From the NCBI GenBank assembly GCA_025964625.1, contig JAOPYL010000232.1:1-48769 (forward strand): a stretch of 48,769 bases of DNA, given 5' to 3'. The notes under the pieces were generated by a model, which ran no database searches, was not told the origin of the DNA, and saw only the letters and a program-made list of their open reading frames with translations. The stretch comes from Actinoallomurus sp. (GTDB lineage Bacteria; Actinomycetota; Actinomycetes; Streptosporangiales; Streptosporangiaceae). This document shows positions 7,445 through 16,293 of this stretch, piece by piece; positions within the stretch are counted from its first letter, which is position 1, and every line of letters starts with the position of its first letter. The translations under genes and the position numbers were made by a program.

Positions 7445-8575
7445 GTGAGGATAGGCATCGTCTGCCCGTACACCTGGGACGTTCCCGGTGGCGTGCAACA
7501 GCACGTCCGCGACCTGGCCGAGGCGCTGTTCGCGTCGGGCCACGAGGTCTCGGTCATCGCGCCCGCCGACGACGACGCGCCGCTGCCGCCCTACGTCGTG
7601 TCCGCCGGGCGGGCCGTGCCGGTGCCGTACAACGGGTCGGTGGCCCGGCTCTCCTTCGGATTCCTTTCCGCCGCCCGGGTCCGCCGCTGGATCCGTGAGG
7701 GCTCCTTCGACGTGCTGCACGTGCACGAGCCGGCCGCGCCGTCCCTGGGGGTGCTCGCGTGCTGGGCCGCAGACGGGCCCATAGTGGCCACCTTCCACGC
7801 GTCGTTCGAGCGGTCGCGCGCGCTGTCGGCGGCCGGCCCGATCCTGCAGAGCGCCATGGAGAAGATCACCGCGCGCATCGCGGTGTCGGAGAAGGCGCGC
7901 AGGACGCTCGTGGAGCACTTCGGCGGAGATGCCGTGCTGATCCCGAACGGAGTCACCACCGAGCGGTACGCCATGGCCGAGCCGCTGCCCGGCTGGCCCG
8001 GCGACGACTGTGCGCTCGGGTTCCTCGGCCGCATGGACGAGCAGCGGAAGGGGCTGGCGGTGCTACTGAGGGCGTTCGAGATCCTCGGCCGCGAACGCCC
8101 GGGGCTGAGGCTGCTGCTGGCCGGTCCGGGAGACGCCGACGAGGTGCGCGCCAAGGTCTCGCCGGAGTTGCGGGACCGGGTCGTCAACCTCGGGCTGGTG
8201 AGCGAGGCCGACAAGGTCCGCGCGCTGCACTCGGTGGACGTCTTCGTCGCCCCCAACACCGGCGGGGAGAGCTTCGGCATCGTGCTCGCCGAGGCCATGT
8301 CGGCGGGCGCGCCGATCCTGGCCAGCGACATCGAGGCCTTCCGGCGCGTGCTGCTCGAAGGCCGCGCGGGCGCCCTGTTCCCGGTCGGCGACTCCGGCGC
8401 GCTGGCCGTCGCCGCCGCCGAGCTGCTCGACGACGCCCCGCGCCGCAAGCAGTTGTCGGACGAGGCCAAGACGGCCGTGCGCGCGTACGACTGGTCGACG
8501 GTCGCCCGCGACGTCGTGCGCGTCTACGAGACGGTCGCCGGCGACACCGCCGTCGTCGAGACCTCCGCGAGCTGA
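7445..8575 (+). CDS. pimA: Phosphatidylinositol mannosyltransferase PimA
   Basis: 376-residue GT4-family glycosyltransferase that adds the first mannose from GDP-mannose to phosphatidylinositol at the membrane. The N-terminal Rossmann domain starts VRIGIVCPYTWDVPGG, close to mycobacterial PimA, and includes the acceptor loop GGVQQHV. The C-terminal domain has the nucleotide-sugar site FGIVLAEAMSAGAPI with the EX7E-type arrangement, preceded by PNGVTTERY. GTG at 7445 is chosen because homology begins exactly there; an in-frame ATG at 7388 would add 19 unrelated residues and overlap patA. Confidence 0.94.
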   Translation: MRIGIVCPYTWDVPGGVQQHVRDLAEALFASGHEVSVIAPADDDAPLPPYVVSAGRAVPVPYNGSVARLSFGFLSAARVRRWIREGSFDVLHVHEPAAPSLGVLACWAADGPIVATFHASFERSRALSAAGPILQSAMEKITARIAVSEKARRTLVEHFGGDAVLIPNGVTTERYAMAEPLPGWPGDDCALGFLGRMDEQRKGLAVLLRAFEILGRERPGLRLLLAGPGDADEVRAKVSPELRDRVVNLGLVSEADKVRALHSVDVFVAPNTGGESFGIVLAEAMSAGAPILASDIEAFRRVLLEGRAGALFPVGDSGALAVAAAELLDDAPRRKQLSDEAKTAVRAYDWSTVARDVVRVYETVAGDTAVVETSAS

Positions 8576-8577
8576 CC

Positions 8578-9111
8578 ATGCCGGAGGTACTCCTGAACAT
8601 CGCGCTCCTCGCCGCCGTCGTCGTGTTCCTCGGCGTCTACGTGTCGTGGCGGGCCACCCGGATCGACCGGCTGCACGTGCGGCTGGAGACCGCTCGTGCG
8701 GGGCTGGACGCCGCTCTGGTGAGGCGGGCGGCGGTCGCCCTGGAGCTCGCCGCCTCCCGACTGCTCGACCCGGCCACGAGCCTGCTGCTGGCGGCCGCCG
8801 CCCACGAGGCCCGCATCGCGGACTCCGACAACCGCGAGTTCGCGGAGAGCGACCTGTCGCGTGCCCTGCGGGCCGTCGTCGACCAGCCCGACTTCCGCGG
8901 CACCCTCACGAGCCGTCAGGACGGCGCGGCGCTGCTCGATGATCTCGACGCCGCGGTGCGGAAGGTGTCGTACGCGCGGAGTTTCTACAACAACGCGGTC
9001 ACCGCCACCCGGGCGGCGCGGCGCAAGCTCCTTCCTCGCGTCCTGCCGCTGTCCGGACGGGCGCCGGTCCCGGAGTTCTTCGAGATCGACGACGCCCCGC
9101 CGGAGAGCTGA
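8578..9111 (+). CDS. LemA-like membrane-anchored conserved protein
   Basis: 177 residues with one N-terminal transmembrane segment (about residues 5-22) followed by a helical, Ala/Arg-rich cytoplasmic domain. The block ARSFYNNAVTATR near residue 140 resembles the aromatic-YNDAV signature of LemA-family proteins, so I call it LemA-like; no enzymatic residues are visible. It starts two bases after the pimA stop, so it is almost certainly in the PIM operon and coupled to it. A gene of this type after pimA may act in the same membrane zone, but no function can be assigned. Confidence 0.75.
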   Translation: MPEVLLNIALLAAVVVFLGVYVSWRATRIDRLHVRLETARAGLDAALVRRAAVALELAASRLLDPATSLLLAAAAHEARIADSDNREFAESDLSRALRAVVDQPDFRGTLTSRQDGAALLDDLDAAVRKVSYARSFYNNAVTATRAARRKLLPRVLPLSGRAPVPEFFEIDDAPPES

Positions 9112-9241
9112 ACCGGGCCAGACCTGCCGGAACGTCCGGTGCGCGAGCGGCCGCGGGCGGATACGGGAACGGCCGCCGGCATGTCATTCATCGACTAACC
9201 TCGCCGGTTCAGAGCTTCCGAATTGCCGGAGAGGTGGAGCT

Positions 9242-10252
9242 ATGCACTGTTTCCGACGTGCGCCCGCGTGCGCCGCCGTGTTCGCGGTCGCGGCGCTTGC
9301 GGCCTGCTCGCAGGGGCCGAAGGCGGCGTCGGCGACGCCCCCGCCCGTTGCGGACCCGCAGGCGTCCGAGCCGGCGCCGTCCCGGACCCATCCGTTCACC
9401 GGGGGTCACACCGGGCTGGACGGCCCGGTGCTCGCGGTCAAGGTCGACAACACCCGTGCCGCCAAACCGCAGCGGGGCCTGCGCTCGGCCGACATCGTCT
9501 ACGTGGAGCAGGTCGAGGGCGGCCTCAGCCGGATCATGGCGGTGTTCTCCTCGAGCCTGCCACCGCAGGTGGGTCCGGTGCGCAGCGCGCGCATCTCCGA
9601 CCTGCACATCCTTCCCCAGTTCGGCAGGCCCGCGTTCGCCTACTCCGGCGTGCAGGGCAAGATGCGGCCCTACGTCGCGAAGGCGCCGCTCGTCGACGTC
9701 TCCCAGGACAAGGTGGGCGGCGCGTACTCGCGCGGCGGCTCGAACCCCGCCCCGTACAACCTGTACGCCTCGCCGAAACAGCTCCTCGACCGTGCGCCGG
9801 AGGCGGAAAAGGCACGGGACATCGGATTCCGTTTCGGCCCCGCTCCGGAAGCCGGGAGGCCGGTGACGAGCTTCACCGCCCGCTATCCGTCGGCGTCGTT
9901 CCGCTTCAGCTGGTCGGCCGCTGAAAGGCGCTGGCTGGTCTCCCAGGACGGCAGGCCGGACCGGGCCGCCGAGGGCGGTCTGCTCGGCGGCCAGACGATC
10001 GTGATCCAGCGGGCCGAGACGACCCGGTCGCCGTTCCATGACTTCCTTGGCGACTACACGCCGCTGGTGCGGACGGTCGGCAACGGTACGGCGACCGTGC
10101 TGCGCGATGGCAAGGCGTACGACGCCCGCTGGTCGCGGCCGTCGGAGCAGGCGGGCACGGAGTTCACCACCATGTCCGGCCGGCCGATGACCTTTGCGCC
10201 GGGCCAGGTGTGGGTCGTCCTCGTTAACGCCGGAAAGCCCGTCACGCCATGA
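9242..10252 (+). CDS. DUF3048 (YerB-like) lipoprotein
   Basis: 336-residue exported protein. The first 21 residues form a lipoprotein signal with lipobox LAAC, after which the mature N terminus is Pro/Ser/Ala-rich. The body matches the DUF3048/YerB family: VDNTRAAKPQRGL, then the GPVRSAR block and PYNLYAS, with a C-terminal domain ending FAPGQVWVVLV. YerB-type proteins are surface-located and of unknown biochemical role. ATG 9242 has GGAGAGGTGGAG just upstream. It stands alone, between the PIM operon and pdxS. Confidence 0.88.
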   Translation: MHCFRRAPACAAVFAVAALAACSQGPKAASATPPPVADPQASEPAPSRTHPFTGGHTGLDGPVLAVKVDNTRAAKPQRGLRSADIVYVEQVEGGLSRIMAVFSSSLPPQVGPVRSARISDLHILPQFGRPAFAYSGVQGKMRPYVAKAPLVDVSQDKVGGAYSRGGSNPAPYNLYASPKQLLDRAPEAEKARDIGFRFGPAPEAGRPVTSFTARYPSASFRFSWSAAERRWLVSQDGRPDRAAEGGLLGGQTIVIQRAETTRSPFHDFLGDYTPLVRTVGNGTATVLRDGKAYDARWSRPSEQAGTEFTTMSGRPMTFAPGQVWVVLVNAGKPVTP

Positions 10253-10404
10253 GATGACAGCAGGTAATGGATTTGGTGGTATCGAGAGTTCCGCGCGCAC
10301 GTGCGCGACGGGCTGATCGCGTCGGCCCCGCCCCCGTACACCATCTCCGGATCGCGACGTGATTCCTGACGAGGTGACGGGGCGAAACGGCCCTTACCTG
10401 GCTC

Positions 10405-10433
10405 TACCATGGAGTCGACAGCTTGATCGACTC
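10405..10433 (+). promoter_or_regulatory. pdxS promoter -10 plus 7-bp inverted repeat at the transcript start
   Basis: TACCAT (10405-10410) fits a -10 box. Directly after it lies the inverted repeat GAGTCGA (10412-10418), 8-base gap, TCGACTC (10427-10433), so it covers the predicted start and early leader. It could be an operator or a 5' hairpin of the mRNA. The ribosome site AAGAGGT (10438-10444) follows before GTG 10451. Confidence 0.45.
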
Positions 10434-10450
10434 TTCTAAGAGGTAGCGCC

Positions 10451-11368
10451 GTGTCCACTGCCACCCCCGCCCAGTCCAACGCCGTTCCGGAGACCGGCAC
10501 CGCCCGTGTGAAGCGGGGGATGGCGGAGATGCTCAAGGGCGGCGTGATCATGGACGTCGTCACGCCCGAGCAGGCCAAGATCGCCGAAGACGCCGGTGCC
10601 GTCGCGGTCATGGCACTGGAGCGCGTGCCCGCCGACATCCGTGCCGAGGGCGGCGTCTCGCGGATGAGCGACCCCGACATGATCGACGGCATCATCGCGG
10701 CCGTTTCGATCCCGGTCATGGCCAAGGCGCGCATCGGCCACTTCGTCGAGGCCCAGGTCCTGCAGGCCCTTGGCGTCGACTACGTCGACGAGTCCGAGGT
10801 ACTCACCCCGGCCGACTACGACAACCACATCGACAAGTGGGCGTTCACGGTGCCCTTCGTCTGCGGCGCCACCAACCTCGGTGAGGCGCTGCGCCGCATC
10901 ACCGAGGGCGCGGCGATGATCCGCTCCAAGGGCGAGGCGGGCACCGGCGACGTGTCGAACGCCACCACCCACATGCGCCAGCTGCGCCAGCAGATCCGGC
11001 GGCTCGGTTCACTGCCCGAGGACGAGCTCTTCGTCGCGGCCAAGGAGCTGCAGGCACCGTACGAGCTGGTCAAGGAGGTCGCCAAGGGCGGCAAGCTGCC
11101 CGTGGTGCTGTTCACCGCGGGGGGCATCGCGACGCCCTCCGACGCCGCGATGATGATGCAGCTCGGCGCCGAGGGCGTGTTCGTCGGCTCCGGCATCTTC
11201 AAGTCCGGTGACCCGGCCAAGCGCGCCGAGGCGATCGTCAAGGCCACCACCTTCTACGACGACCCCGACGTCATCGCCAAGGTGTCGCGCGGGCTCGGCG
11301 AGGCGATGGTCGGCATCAACGCGTCCACGCTGACCACGTCCGACCGCTACGCCGGCCGCGGCTGGTAA
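10451..11368 (+). CDS. pdxS: Pyridoxal 5'-phosphate synthase subunit PdxS
   Basis: 305-residue TIM-barrel synthase subunit that builds PLP from ribose 5-phosphate, glyceraldehyde 3-phosphate and ammonia supplied by PdxT. The N-terminal [20 protein letters not shown] block, the LERVPADIR block and the phosphate-binding [14 protein letters not shown] loop are intact, and its length is normal. GTG 10451 has an AAGAGGT site upstream. Its partner gene pdxT lies downstream, but a gene of unknown function sits between them, each with its own apparent promoter. Regulation may involve the inverted repeat in its leader. Confidence 0.97.
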   Translation: MSTATPAQSNAVPETGTARVKRGMAEMLKGGVIMDVVTPEQAKIAEDAGAVAVMALERVPADIRAEGGVSRMSDPDMIDGIIAAVSIPVMAKARIGHFVEAQVLQALGVDYVDESEVLTPADYDNHIDKWAFTVPFVCGATNLGEALRRITEGAAMIRSKGEAGTGDVSNATTHMRQLRQQIRRLGSLPEDELFVAAKELQAPYELVKEVAKGGKLPVVLFTAGGIATPSDAAMMMQLGAEGVFVGSGIFKSGDPAKRAEAIVKATTFYDDPDVIAKVSRGLGEAMVGINASTLTTSDRYAGRGW

Positions 11369-11535
11369 CGACCTGCCGCGGCGGGAGGGCCGGTCCACCG
11401 GGTTCTCACCTCCCGGGTCGCGCGGGAAGTGGTATCTCCTCTCCACAGCGGAGGATCGGCGGGTTACGCTGGGCGGCGGCCGGTGGCGCAACGGCTCCGC
11501 GAGCGGGCCGGGGACCACGGGAGGGAACGAAGCCC

Positions 11536-12150
11536 ATGGGTTGGTCCGTCGCATTGGCGTGTGCCCACCTCGGTGAGCCCGAAGATGCCTTCCGGCAGGG
11601 GCTCGCCCCGGATCCGGACGCCGCGGCCGACCTGGCCCGGCGGCTGTACCCACGGGTCTCGGTCGTCGAGACCGGTGACACCGTGCTCGACTTCGCGCTG
11701 TGGCCGTATGAGGACGAGCTCTTCGTGGGCGCGTACGGCCACGCGCTGATCGTCTGCGACCGCCGGCTCTTCTGCGTCGACGACCAGGCGCGCACGCTCG
11801 CCGACGAGATCGCCAAGGCGCTGCCCGGCGCCTCCTGCGGCGTTCTCGTCCTGCACAGCGTCGTGTCCGGGTGCTGGTTCCGGTGGTACGACCGCAACCG
11901 CCCGCAGCGTGACGTGTTCGTGACCGCGGAGGACGGCGTGGTCGTCGACCTCGGCGACCGGCTCCCGGCGGAGGCGCCGTTCTGGAAACGGATCGACGAC
12001 GGCGCCGAGGACGTGCCGCTCCCGTTCGACTACGAGGAGTACGGCCTGGCGCTGGCGCGGGCGCACCTGTTCGGCCGCGGTATCACCGAGCGCGGTGACG
12101 ACGGCTTCCTCGCCCTTGAGCTGCCACTACGCCGCTTCAAGCTAGCCTGA
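11536..12150 (+). CDS. Conserved actinobacterial protein of unknown function between pdxS and pdxT
   Basis: 204-residue soluble protein with no signal or membrane segment. I do not recognise a characterised family. Visible features are an acidic, aromatic-rich body (WPYEDELFVGAYG, SGCWFRWYDRN) and a C-terminal EYGLALARAHLFGRG stretch. ATG 11536 is preceded by GGAGGGAAC at suitable spacing, and a -10-like TACGCT lies at 11465-11470, so it may be transcribed on its own. Its position between the two PLP synthase genes is suggestive of a link but does not prove one. Confidence 0.75.
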   Translation: MGWSVALACAHLGEPEDAFRQGLAPDPDAAADLARRLYPRVSVVETGDTVLDFALWPYEDELFVGAYGHALIVCDRRLFCVDDQARTLADEIAKALPGASCGVLVLHSVVSGCWFRWYDRNRPQRDVFVTAEDGVVVDLGDRLPAEAPFWKRIDDGAEDVPLPFDYEEYGLALARAHLFGRGITERGDDGFLALELPLRRFKLA

Positions 12151-12237
12151 GCGGGCGGCCACGGGCTTGTCGTCGCATGGACACGAACAGCCACGAGCGG
12201 GAAGATCGGCGTGCGCCGTCGGCGTTGTGACTGGCAC

Positions 12238-12243
12238 TAAGCT
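12238..12243 (+). promoter_or_regulatory. -10 candidate for pdxT
   Basis: TAAGCT, of TANNNT type, in the 129-base gap before pdxT. The predicted leader would be about 30 bases. No convincing -35 is seen. Confidence 0.3.
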
Positions 12244-12279
12244 CATTGTGGGTACATCTCGAGTTCGAAGGGCTGGTCC

Positions 12280-12885
12280 GTGGCTGCTGTCCCGACGATC
12301 GGCGTGCTGGCGCTGCAGGGAGACGTGCGCGAGCATCGCCGTGCCCTGGAGTCCTGCGGCGCGACAACGGCGGTCGTACGCCGCCCCGAGGAGCTCGAAC
12401 GGGTCGGAGCGCTGGTGATCCCCGGCGGAGAGTCCACCACCATGTGGAGGCTCGCCCGCACCTTCGACCTGCTCGATCCGCTGCGCAAGCGCGTCGAGCA
12501 GGGCATGCCCGCCTACGGCTCCTGCGCCGGGATGATCATGCTTGCGGACCACATCCTCGACGGCGCGGAGGGGCAGGAGACCATCGGCGGCATCGACATG
12601 CTCGTGCGACGCAACGCGTTCGGCCGTCAGGTCGACTCGTTCGAGGGCGATGTGCGGATGACCGGACTCGACACACCGTTCCACGCGGTCTTCATCCGGG
12701 CCCCATGGGTGGAGTCCGTCGGCGAGGGAGCCGAGGTTCTCGGGCGCGCCGAGTCCGGCGACTCCGCCGGTAGGATCGTCGCGGTCCGGCAGGGCCACCT
12801 CCTCGCGACGTCGTTCCACCCGGAGCTCGCCGGTGACCCGCGGATCCACGCACTCTTCCTTGAGATGGTGAAGGGACTGTCGTGA
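12280..12885 (+). CDS. pdxT: Pyridoxal 5'-phosphate synthase glutaminase subunit PdxT
   Basis: 201-residue class I glutamine amidotransferase that releases ammonia from glutamine and channels it to PdxS. The oxyanion/substrate segment [11 protein letters not shown], the nucleophile Cys in [10 protein letters not shown] and the His-Glu pair in FHPEL are present. The nucleophile motif is GSCAG rather than the more usual GTCAG, a mild change that keeps the Cys. GTG 12280 gives the usual [17 protein letters not shown] start. Confidence 0.96.
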   Translation: MAAVPTIGVLALQGDVREHRRALESCGATTAVVRRPEELERVGALVIPGGESTTMWRLARTFDLLDPLRKRVEQGMPAYGSCAGMIMLADHILDGAEGQETIGGIDMLVRRNAFGRQVDSFEGDVRMTGLDTPFHAVFIRAPWVESVGEGAEVLGRAESGDSAGRIVAVRQGHLLATSFHPELAGDPRIHALFLEMVKGLS

Positions 12886-13046
12886 CCATGTTCTCCGCCG
12901 GACGGCGGGGAGTCCAGCGGCCGCCCGCCGGGTTCCCCGATGTCGCGGTCGTGCACGAGACGATCAAATTGCGTGTCTCTTTCTGAGATTGGAGGAAGGG
13001 GCTTCCTCTTCGGCCCGCAGGCCGGGGTCTCCGCCCCAGAAATCAG

Positions 13047-13799
13047 ATGAGTGGCCACTCCAAGTGGGCGACGACGAAGCACAAGAAGGCTGCCCTCGAT
13101 GCCAAACGGGGCAAGCTGTTCGCCAAGCTCATCAAGAACATCGAGGTGGCGGCCCGCACGGGCGGCGGCGACCCGGACGGTAACCCGACGCTGTACGACG
13201 CGATGCAGAAGGCCCGCAAGAACTCGGTGCCGCTCGAGAACATCGAGCGGGCGCGCAAGCGCGGAGGGGGCGAGGAGGCCGGCGGCGCCGAATGGCAGAC
13301 GATCATGTACGAGGGCTATGGGCCCGGCGGCGTCGCGGTGCTCATCGAGTGCCTGACCGACAACCGCAACCGCGCCGCCTCCGACGTCCGCACGGCGCTG
13401 ACCCGTAACGGCGGTTCGCTCGCGGACCCCAACTCGGTGTCGTACCTGTTCAACCGCAAGGGCGTCATCCTCCTCCCCAAGGAGGGGACGACCGAGGACG
13501 ACGTGATGATGGCGGTCCTCGACGCCGGCGCCGAGGAGGTCAACGACCTCGGTGAGTCGTTCGAGGTCATCAGCGAGGCCGGCGACCTGGTGGCTGTGCG
13601 CAAGGCACTGCAGGACGCGGGCGTCGACTACGAGTCGGCCGAGGCGAACTTCCTGCCGAGCGTCAGCGTCCCCCTCGACGAGGACAACGCCAAGAAGGTC
13701 TTTCGCCTGCTGGAGGCTCTCGAGGACAGCGACGACGTGCAGAACGTCTTCGCCAACTTCGACGTGGCCGACGACATCATGGAGAAGATCGACGCCTGA
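13047..13799 (+). CDS. yebC: YebC/PmpR-family protein
   Basis: 250-residue TACO1/YebC-family protein with the typical start [14 protein letters not shown] and the downstream [14 protein letters not shown] block. Family members have been described both as DNA-binding regulators and, more recently, as translation factors that help ribosomes through proline stretches; the sequence alone cannot choose. In many bacteria yebC is linked to ruvC, as here with one gene between. No clear Shine-Dalgarno sequence precedes the ATG. A 14-bp hairpin begins two bases after the stop. Confidence 0.95.
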   Translation: MSGHSKWATTKHKKAALDAKRGKLFAKLIKNIEVAARTGGGDPDGNPTLYDAMQKARKNSVPLENIERARKRGGGEEAGGAEWQTIMYEGYGPGGVAVLIECLTDNRNRAASDVRTALTRNGGSLADPNSVSYLFNRKGVILLPKEGTTEDDVMMAVLDAGAEEVNDLGESFEVISEAGDLVAVRKALQDAGVDYESAEANFLPSVSVPLDEDNAKKVFRLLEALEDSDDVQNVFANFDVADDIMEKIDA

Positions 13800-13800
13800 G

Positions 13801-13839
13801 CACCGCGCCCGTCCGCGCACATGACGGACGGGTGCGGTG
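13801..13839 (+). terminator. Terminator of yebC
   Basis: 14-bp stem CACCGCGCCCGTCC (13801-13814) with GGACGGGTGCGGTG (13826-13839), one G.T wobble, 11-base loop. It begins one base after the yebC stop codon. No U-tract. Confidence 0.75.
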
Positions 13840-13871
13840 CCGTCCGCGGCATGCCGTAGCGTCCTGGTCCC

Positions 13872-15014
13872 ATGGAGATCCGTACGCTCGATCCCGATGG
13901 ACTCGACGCCCTGCACGACCTGAGGGCCCGCGCCTTCGGGCCGCAGAGCAGGCAGGACTGGCTGCCGTATGCCCGCCGGGCCGCCGGCGAGAATCAGCTG
14001 CTGGGGGTCTACGACGGATCCCGGCTCGTCGCTTCCGGCAGCTACCACCTGTTCGACCAGTGGTGGCACGGCCGCGCGGTGCCGATGGGCGGCGTGGCGA
14101 GCGTCTGCGTGGCCCCCGAGGACCGCGGGCGCGGCGTCGGCCGCCGGCTGGCCGCCGCGCTCCTGGAGCTGATGGACGACCGGCCGCTGTCGGCCCTCTA
14201 CCCGGCCACAGCGCCCGTCTACCGTTCGGTCGGCTACGAGCACGCGGGCGCCCAGCACCTGCTGACGGTGCGGCCCGAGGCGCTGCGCACGCTCTCCGCC
14301 GGCTCCACCGAGGTCCGCCGTGCCGGCCCCGGTGACGCCGCCGAGGTCGTGGCCCTGCTGCGGCGGCTGCACGCCGACGCGAGGGACGGCGGCCCGATCG
14401 ACCGGGGCGAGCGGTACTTCCGCGGCGTCCTGGAGGACGAGCGGGTCTACTCCTACATCGCCGACGACGGGTTCCTGGCGTACGGCTGGCGGGACGGCAA
14501 CGCACAGCTGGCCGTGCACCGCTGTGTGGCCGGGTCCGCCGAGACGGCGCGCGCACTGTGGGCGGTCGTCGGATCCGGGTCCTCGGTGGCCGAGACCCTG
14601 CGCGCGTGCGTGGCGCCACACGATCCGCTGCTGTGGCTGCTCCGCGACCGCTCGACCGAGGACGTTCACCGCGTCTCCTGGATGCTGCGCGTGCTCGACG
14701 CGCCGGCGGCCGTCGCCGCCCGGGGCTTCCCGGCGGGCGTGTCGGCCGACGTGCCGCTCGTCATCCATGACGAGCAGCGGCCGCGCAACGCGGGGGCCTG
14801 GCGGCTGACGGTCGACGGGGGAGAGGGCCGCTTGGAGCGCGCGGACGAGGACCGCGATGCCCTGCGGCTGCCGGCGCGCGGCCTCGCGGCGCTCTACGCG
14901 GGCATCCCCATGGCGACCTTGCGCCGCGGCGGCATCGCGGCGGGCGGCAACGCCGCTGACCGGCTTCTCGACGCCGCGTTCGCCACCACCCCCTTCATGC
15001 TCGACTACTTCTGA
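13872..15014 (+). CDS. Eis-like GNAT N-acetyltransferase
   Basis: 380-residue acetyltransferase of the Eis type. The N-terminal GNAT fold has the acetyl-CoA loop [14 protein letters not shown] near residue 80, followed by a second degenerate GNAT domain and an SCP2-like C-terminal domain. The chain ends TPFMLDYF; in Eis enzymes the C-terminal carboxylate takes part in catalysis, so the exact aromatic C terminus supports the call. Mycobacterial Eis acetylates aminoglycosides at several amines; whether this one does is unknown. A -10-like TAGCGT at 13857-13862 ends nine bases before the ATG, so the mRNA would have almost no leader. Confidence 0.85.
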   Translation: MEIRTLDPDGLDALHDLRARAFGPQSRQDWLPYARRAAGENQLLGVYDGSRLVASGSYHLFDQWWHGRAVPMGGVASVCVAPEDRGRGVGRRLAAALLELMDDRPLSALYPATAPVYRSVGYEHAGAQHLLTVRPEALRTLSAGSTEVRRAGPGDAAEVVALLRRLHADARDGGPIDRGERYFRGVLEDERVYSYIADDGFLAYGWRDGNAQLAVHRCVAGSAETARALWAVVGSGSSVAETLRACVAPHDPLLWLLRDRSTEDVHRVSWMLRVLDAPAAVAARGFPAGVSADVPLVIHDEQRPRNAGAWRLTVDGGEGRLERADEDRDALRLPARGLAALYAGIPMATLRRGGIAAGGNAADRLLDAAFATTPFMLDYF

Positions 15015-15065
15015 CCCGCGGGCGACACGCCGGGGGCAGCGAGGCCGGGAGACGTACGGGCCGAG

Positions 15066-15090
15066 TAGCCTCACTGCGAACAGGTGTTCG
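15066..15090 (+). promoter_or_regulatory. ruvC promoter with LexA (SOS) box
   Basis: TAGCCT (15066-15071) is a -10 box. Five bases later lies CGAACAGGTGTTCG (15077-15090), a perfect match to the GAAC-N4-GTTC core of the LexA box used by mycobacteria and other actinobacteria. The box covers the predicted transcription start, so LexA binding would block ruvCAB until DNA damage. Confidence 0.85.
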
Positions 15091-15108
15091 GGGTCGAGAG
15101 GAGTCGTC

Positions 15109-15633
15109 GTGCGTGTACTGGGCGTCGACCCCGGGCTCACCCGGTGTGGAGTGGGTGTCGTGGACGGCGCGCCCGGAGCGCCGCTGAAACTGGTCTCCGT
15201 CGGCGTCATCCGCACCAGTCCCGGCGACGAGATAGGCGTCCGGCTGATCGGCCTCGAGCGGGGCCTGGAGGAGCTGCTCGACGCCGTCCACCCCGACGCC
15301 GTCGCCGTCGAGCGGGTGTTCAGCCAGCACAACGTCACCACGGTCATAGGCACCGCGCAGGCGGGGGCGATCGCCATCGCCTGCGGAGCGCGCCGCGGGC
15401 TCCCGGTCGCGCTGCACACCCCGAGCGAGGCCAAGGCTGCGGTCACCGGGAACGGCCGCGCGGACAAGGCCCAGGTGACCGCCATGGTGACCCGGCTGCT
15501 GCGGCTCGACGCGCCGCCGAAGCCGGCCGACGCCGCGGACGCGCTCGCGCTGGCCATCTGTCACGTGTGGCGCGGAGGGGCCCAGGCACGGATCGAAGCC
15601 GCCAGAATCAGGCAGGGAAGGACGCGCCAGTGA
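15109..15633 (+). CDS. ruvC: Holliday junction resolvase RuvC
   Basis: 174-residue crossover-junction endonuclease that cuts Holliday junctions symmetrically, working with RuvAB. The RNase H-like active site is visible: Asp in [10 protein letters not shown], Glu in VAVERVF, and the Asp pair in [15 protein letters not shown] 15109 follows GAGAGGAG and gives the standard VRVLGVDPG start; the frame is open far upstream but without homology. Its stop overlaps the ruvA start (GTGA). A LexA box lies in the promoter. Confidence 0.97.
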   Translation: MRVLGVDPGLTRCGVGVVDGAPGAPLKLVSVGVIRTSPGDEIGVRLIGLERGLEELLDAVHPDAVAVERVFSQHNVTTVIGTAQAGAIAIACGARRGLPVALHTPSEAKAAVTGNGRADKAQVTAMVTRLLRLDAPPKPADAADALALAICHVWRGGAQARIEAARIRQGRTRQ

Positions 15634-16229
15634 TCGCATTCGTCAACGGCAAGGTCGCCGCGGCCGGTCCCGACGGCGCCGTGATCGAGGTCGGCGGGGT
15701 CGGGCTGTCGGTCCTGTGCACGCCGGCGACGCTCGCCGGGCTGCGCGTGGGCGACCGGGCGCATGTGCCCACCTCGCTCATCGTGCGTGAGGACTCACTC
15801 ACCCTGTACGGCTTCGCCGACGACGACGAGCGGTCGGTGTTCGAGCTGCTGCAGACGGCCAGTGGCGTGGGTCCTCGGCTGGCCCTCGCGATGCTGGCCG
15901 TGCACACGCCCAACGCTCTGCGCCGCGCCGTGGCCACCGAGGACCTCTCCGGCCTGACCAAGGTGCCCGGCATCGGCAAGAAGGGCGCCCAGCGCATCGT
16001 GCTGGAGCTCAAGGACCGCCTGGGCCTGCCCTTCGACGATGAGACGCCCGTGCCGGCGTCCCGTACCGCCCCATGGCGCGCTCAGGTCCATACCGGGCTC
16101 ACAAATCTCGGCTGGCCCGCCAGGGACGCCGACGCCGCCGTCGACGCGGTGGCCGCCGAGTTCGACGGCCAGGACGTGCCCGATGTCGCCGCCCTGCTGC
16201 GGCTGGCCATGAGGAAACTCAGCCGATGA
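15630..16229 (+). CDS. ruvA: Holliday junction branch migration protein RuvA
   Basis: 199-residue DNA-binding subunit that forms tetramers on Holliday junctions and loads RuvB. The N-terminal OB-fold ([13 protein letters not shown]) is followed by two helix-hairpin-helix segments, [14 protein letters not shown] and [13 protein letters not shown], and a C-terminal domain III ([15 protein letters not shown]) that contacts RuvB. GTG 15630 overlaps the ruvC stop by four bases, so translation is coupled. Confidence 0.97.
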   Translation: MIAFVNGKVAAAGPDGAVIEVGGVGLSVLCTPATLAGLRVGDRAHVPTSLIVREDSLTLYGFADDDERSVFELLQTASGVGPRLALAMLAVHTPNALRRAVATEDLSGLTKVPGIGKKGAQRIVLELKDRLGLPFDDETPVPASRTAPWRAQVHTGLTNLGWPARDADAAVDAVAAEFDGQDVPDVAALLRLAMRKLSR

Positions 16230-16293
16230 ACCCGCGTCCGCGTCCGATCCCGGACGGATCAGAGCTCGCCCGCGGCGGCTCAGGAGGTGATGC

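Noticed and set aside
10294-10307. 14-bp perfect palindrome CGCGCACGTGCGCG after the DUF3048 gene.
   Set aside because: Possible terminator or binding site, but it has no loop, no U-tract and no partner copy; not enough to call.
12886-13046. Possible small RNA between pdxT and yebC; GAGAC and GTCTC can pair.
   Set aside because: The stem is only 5 bp and there is no promoter or terminator support.
12627-15557. Very long open minus-strand frame (more than 970 codons) opposite pdxT, yebC, the Eis-like gene and ruvC.
   Set aside because: High GC removes stops from antisense frames. The sense frames encode recognised families; the antisense product is low-complexity.
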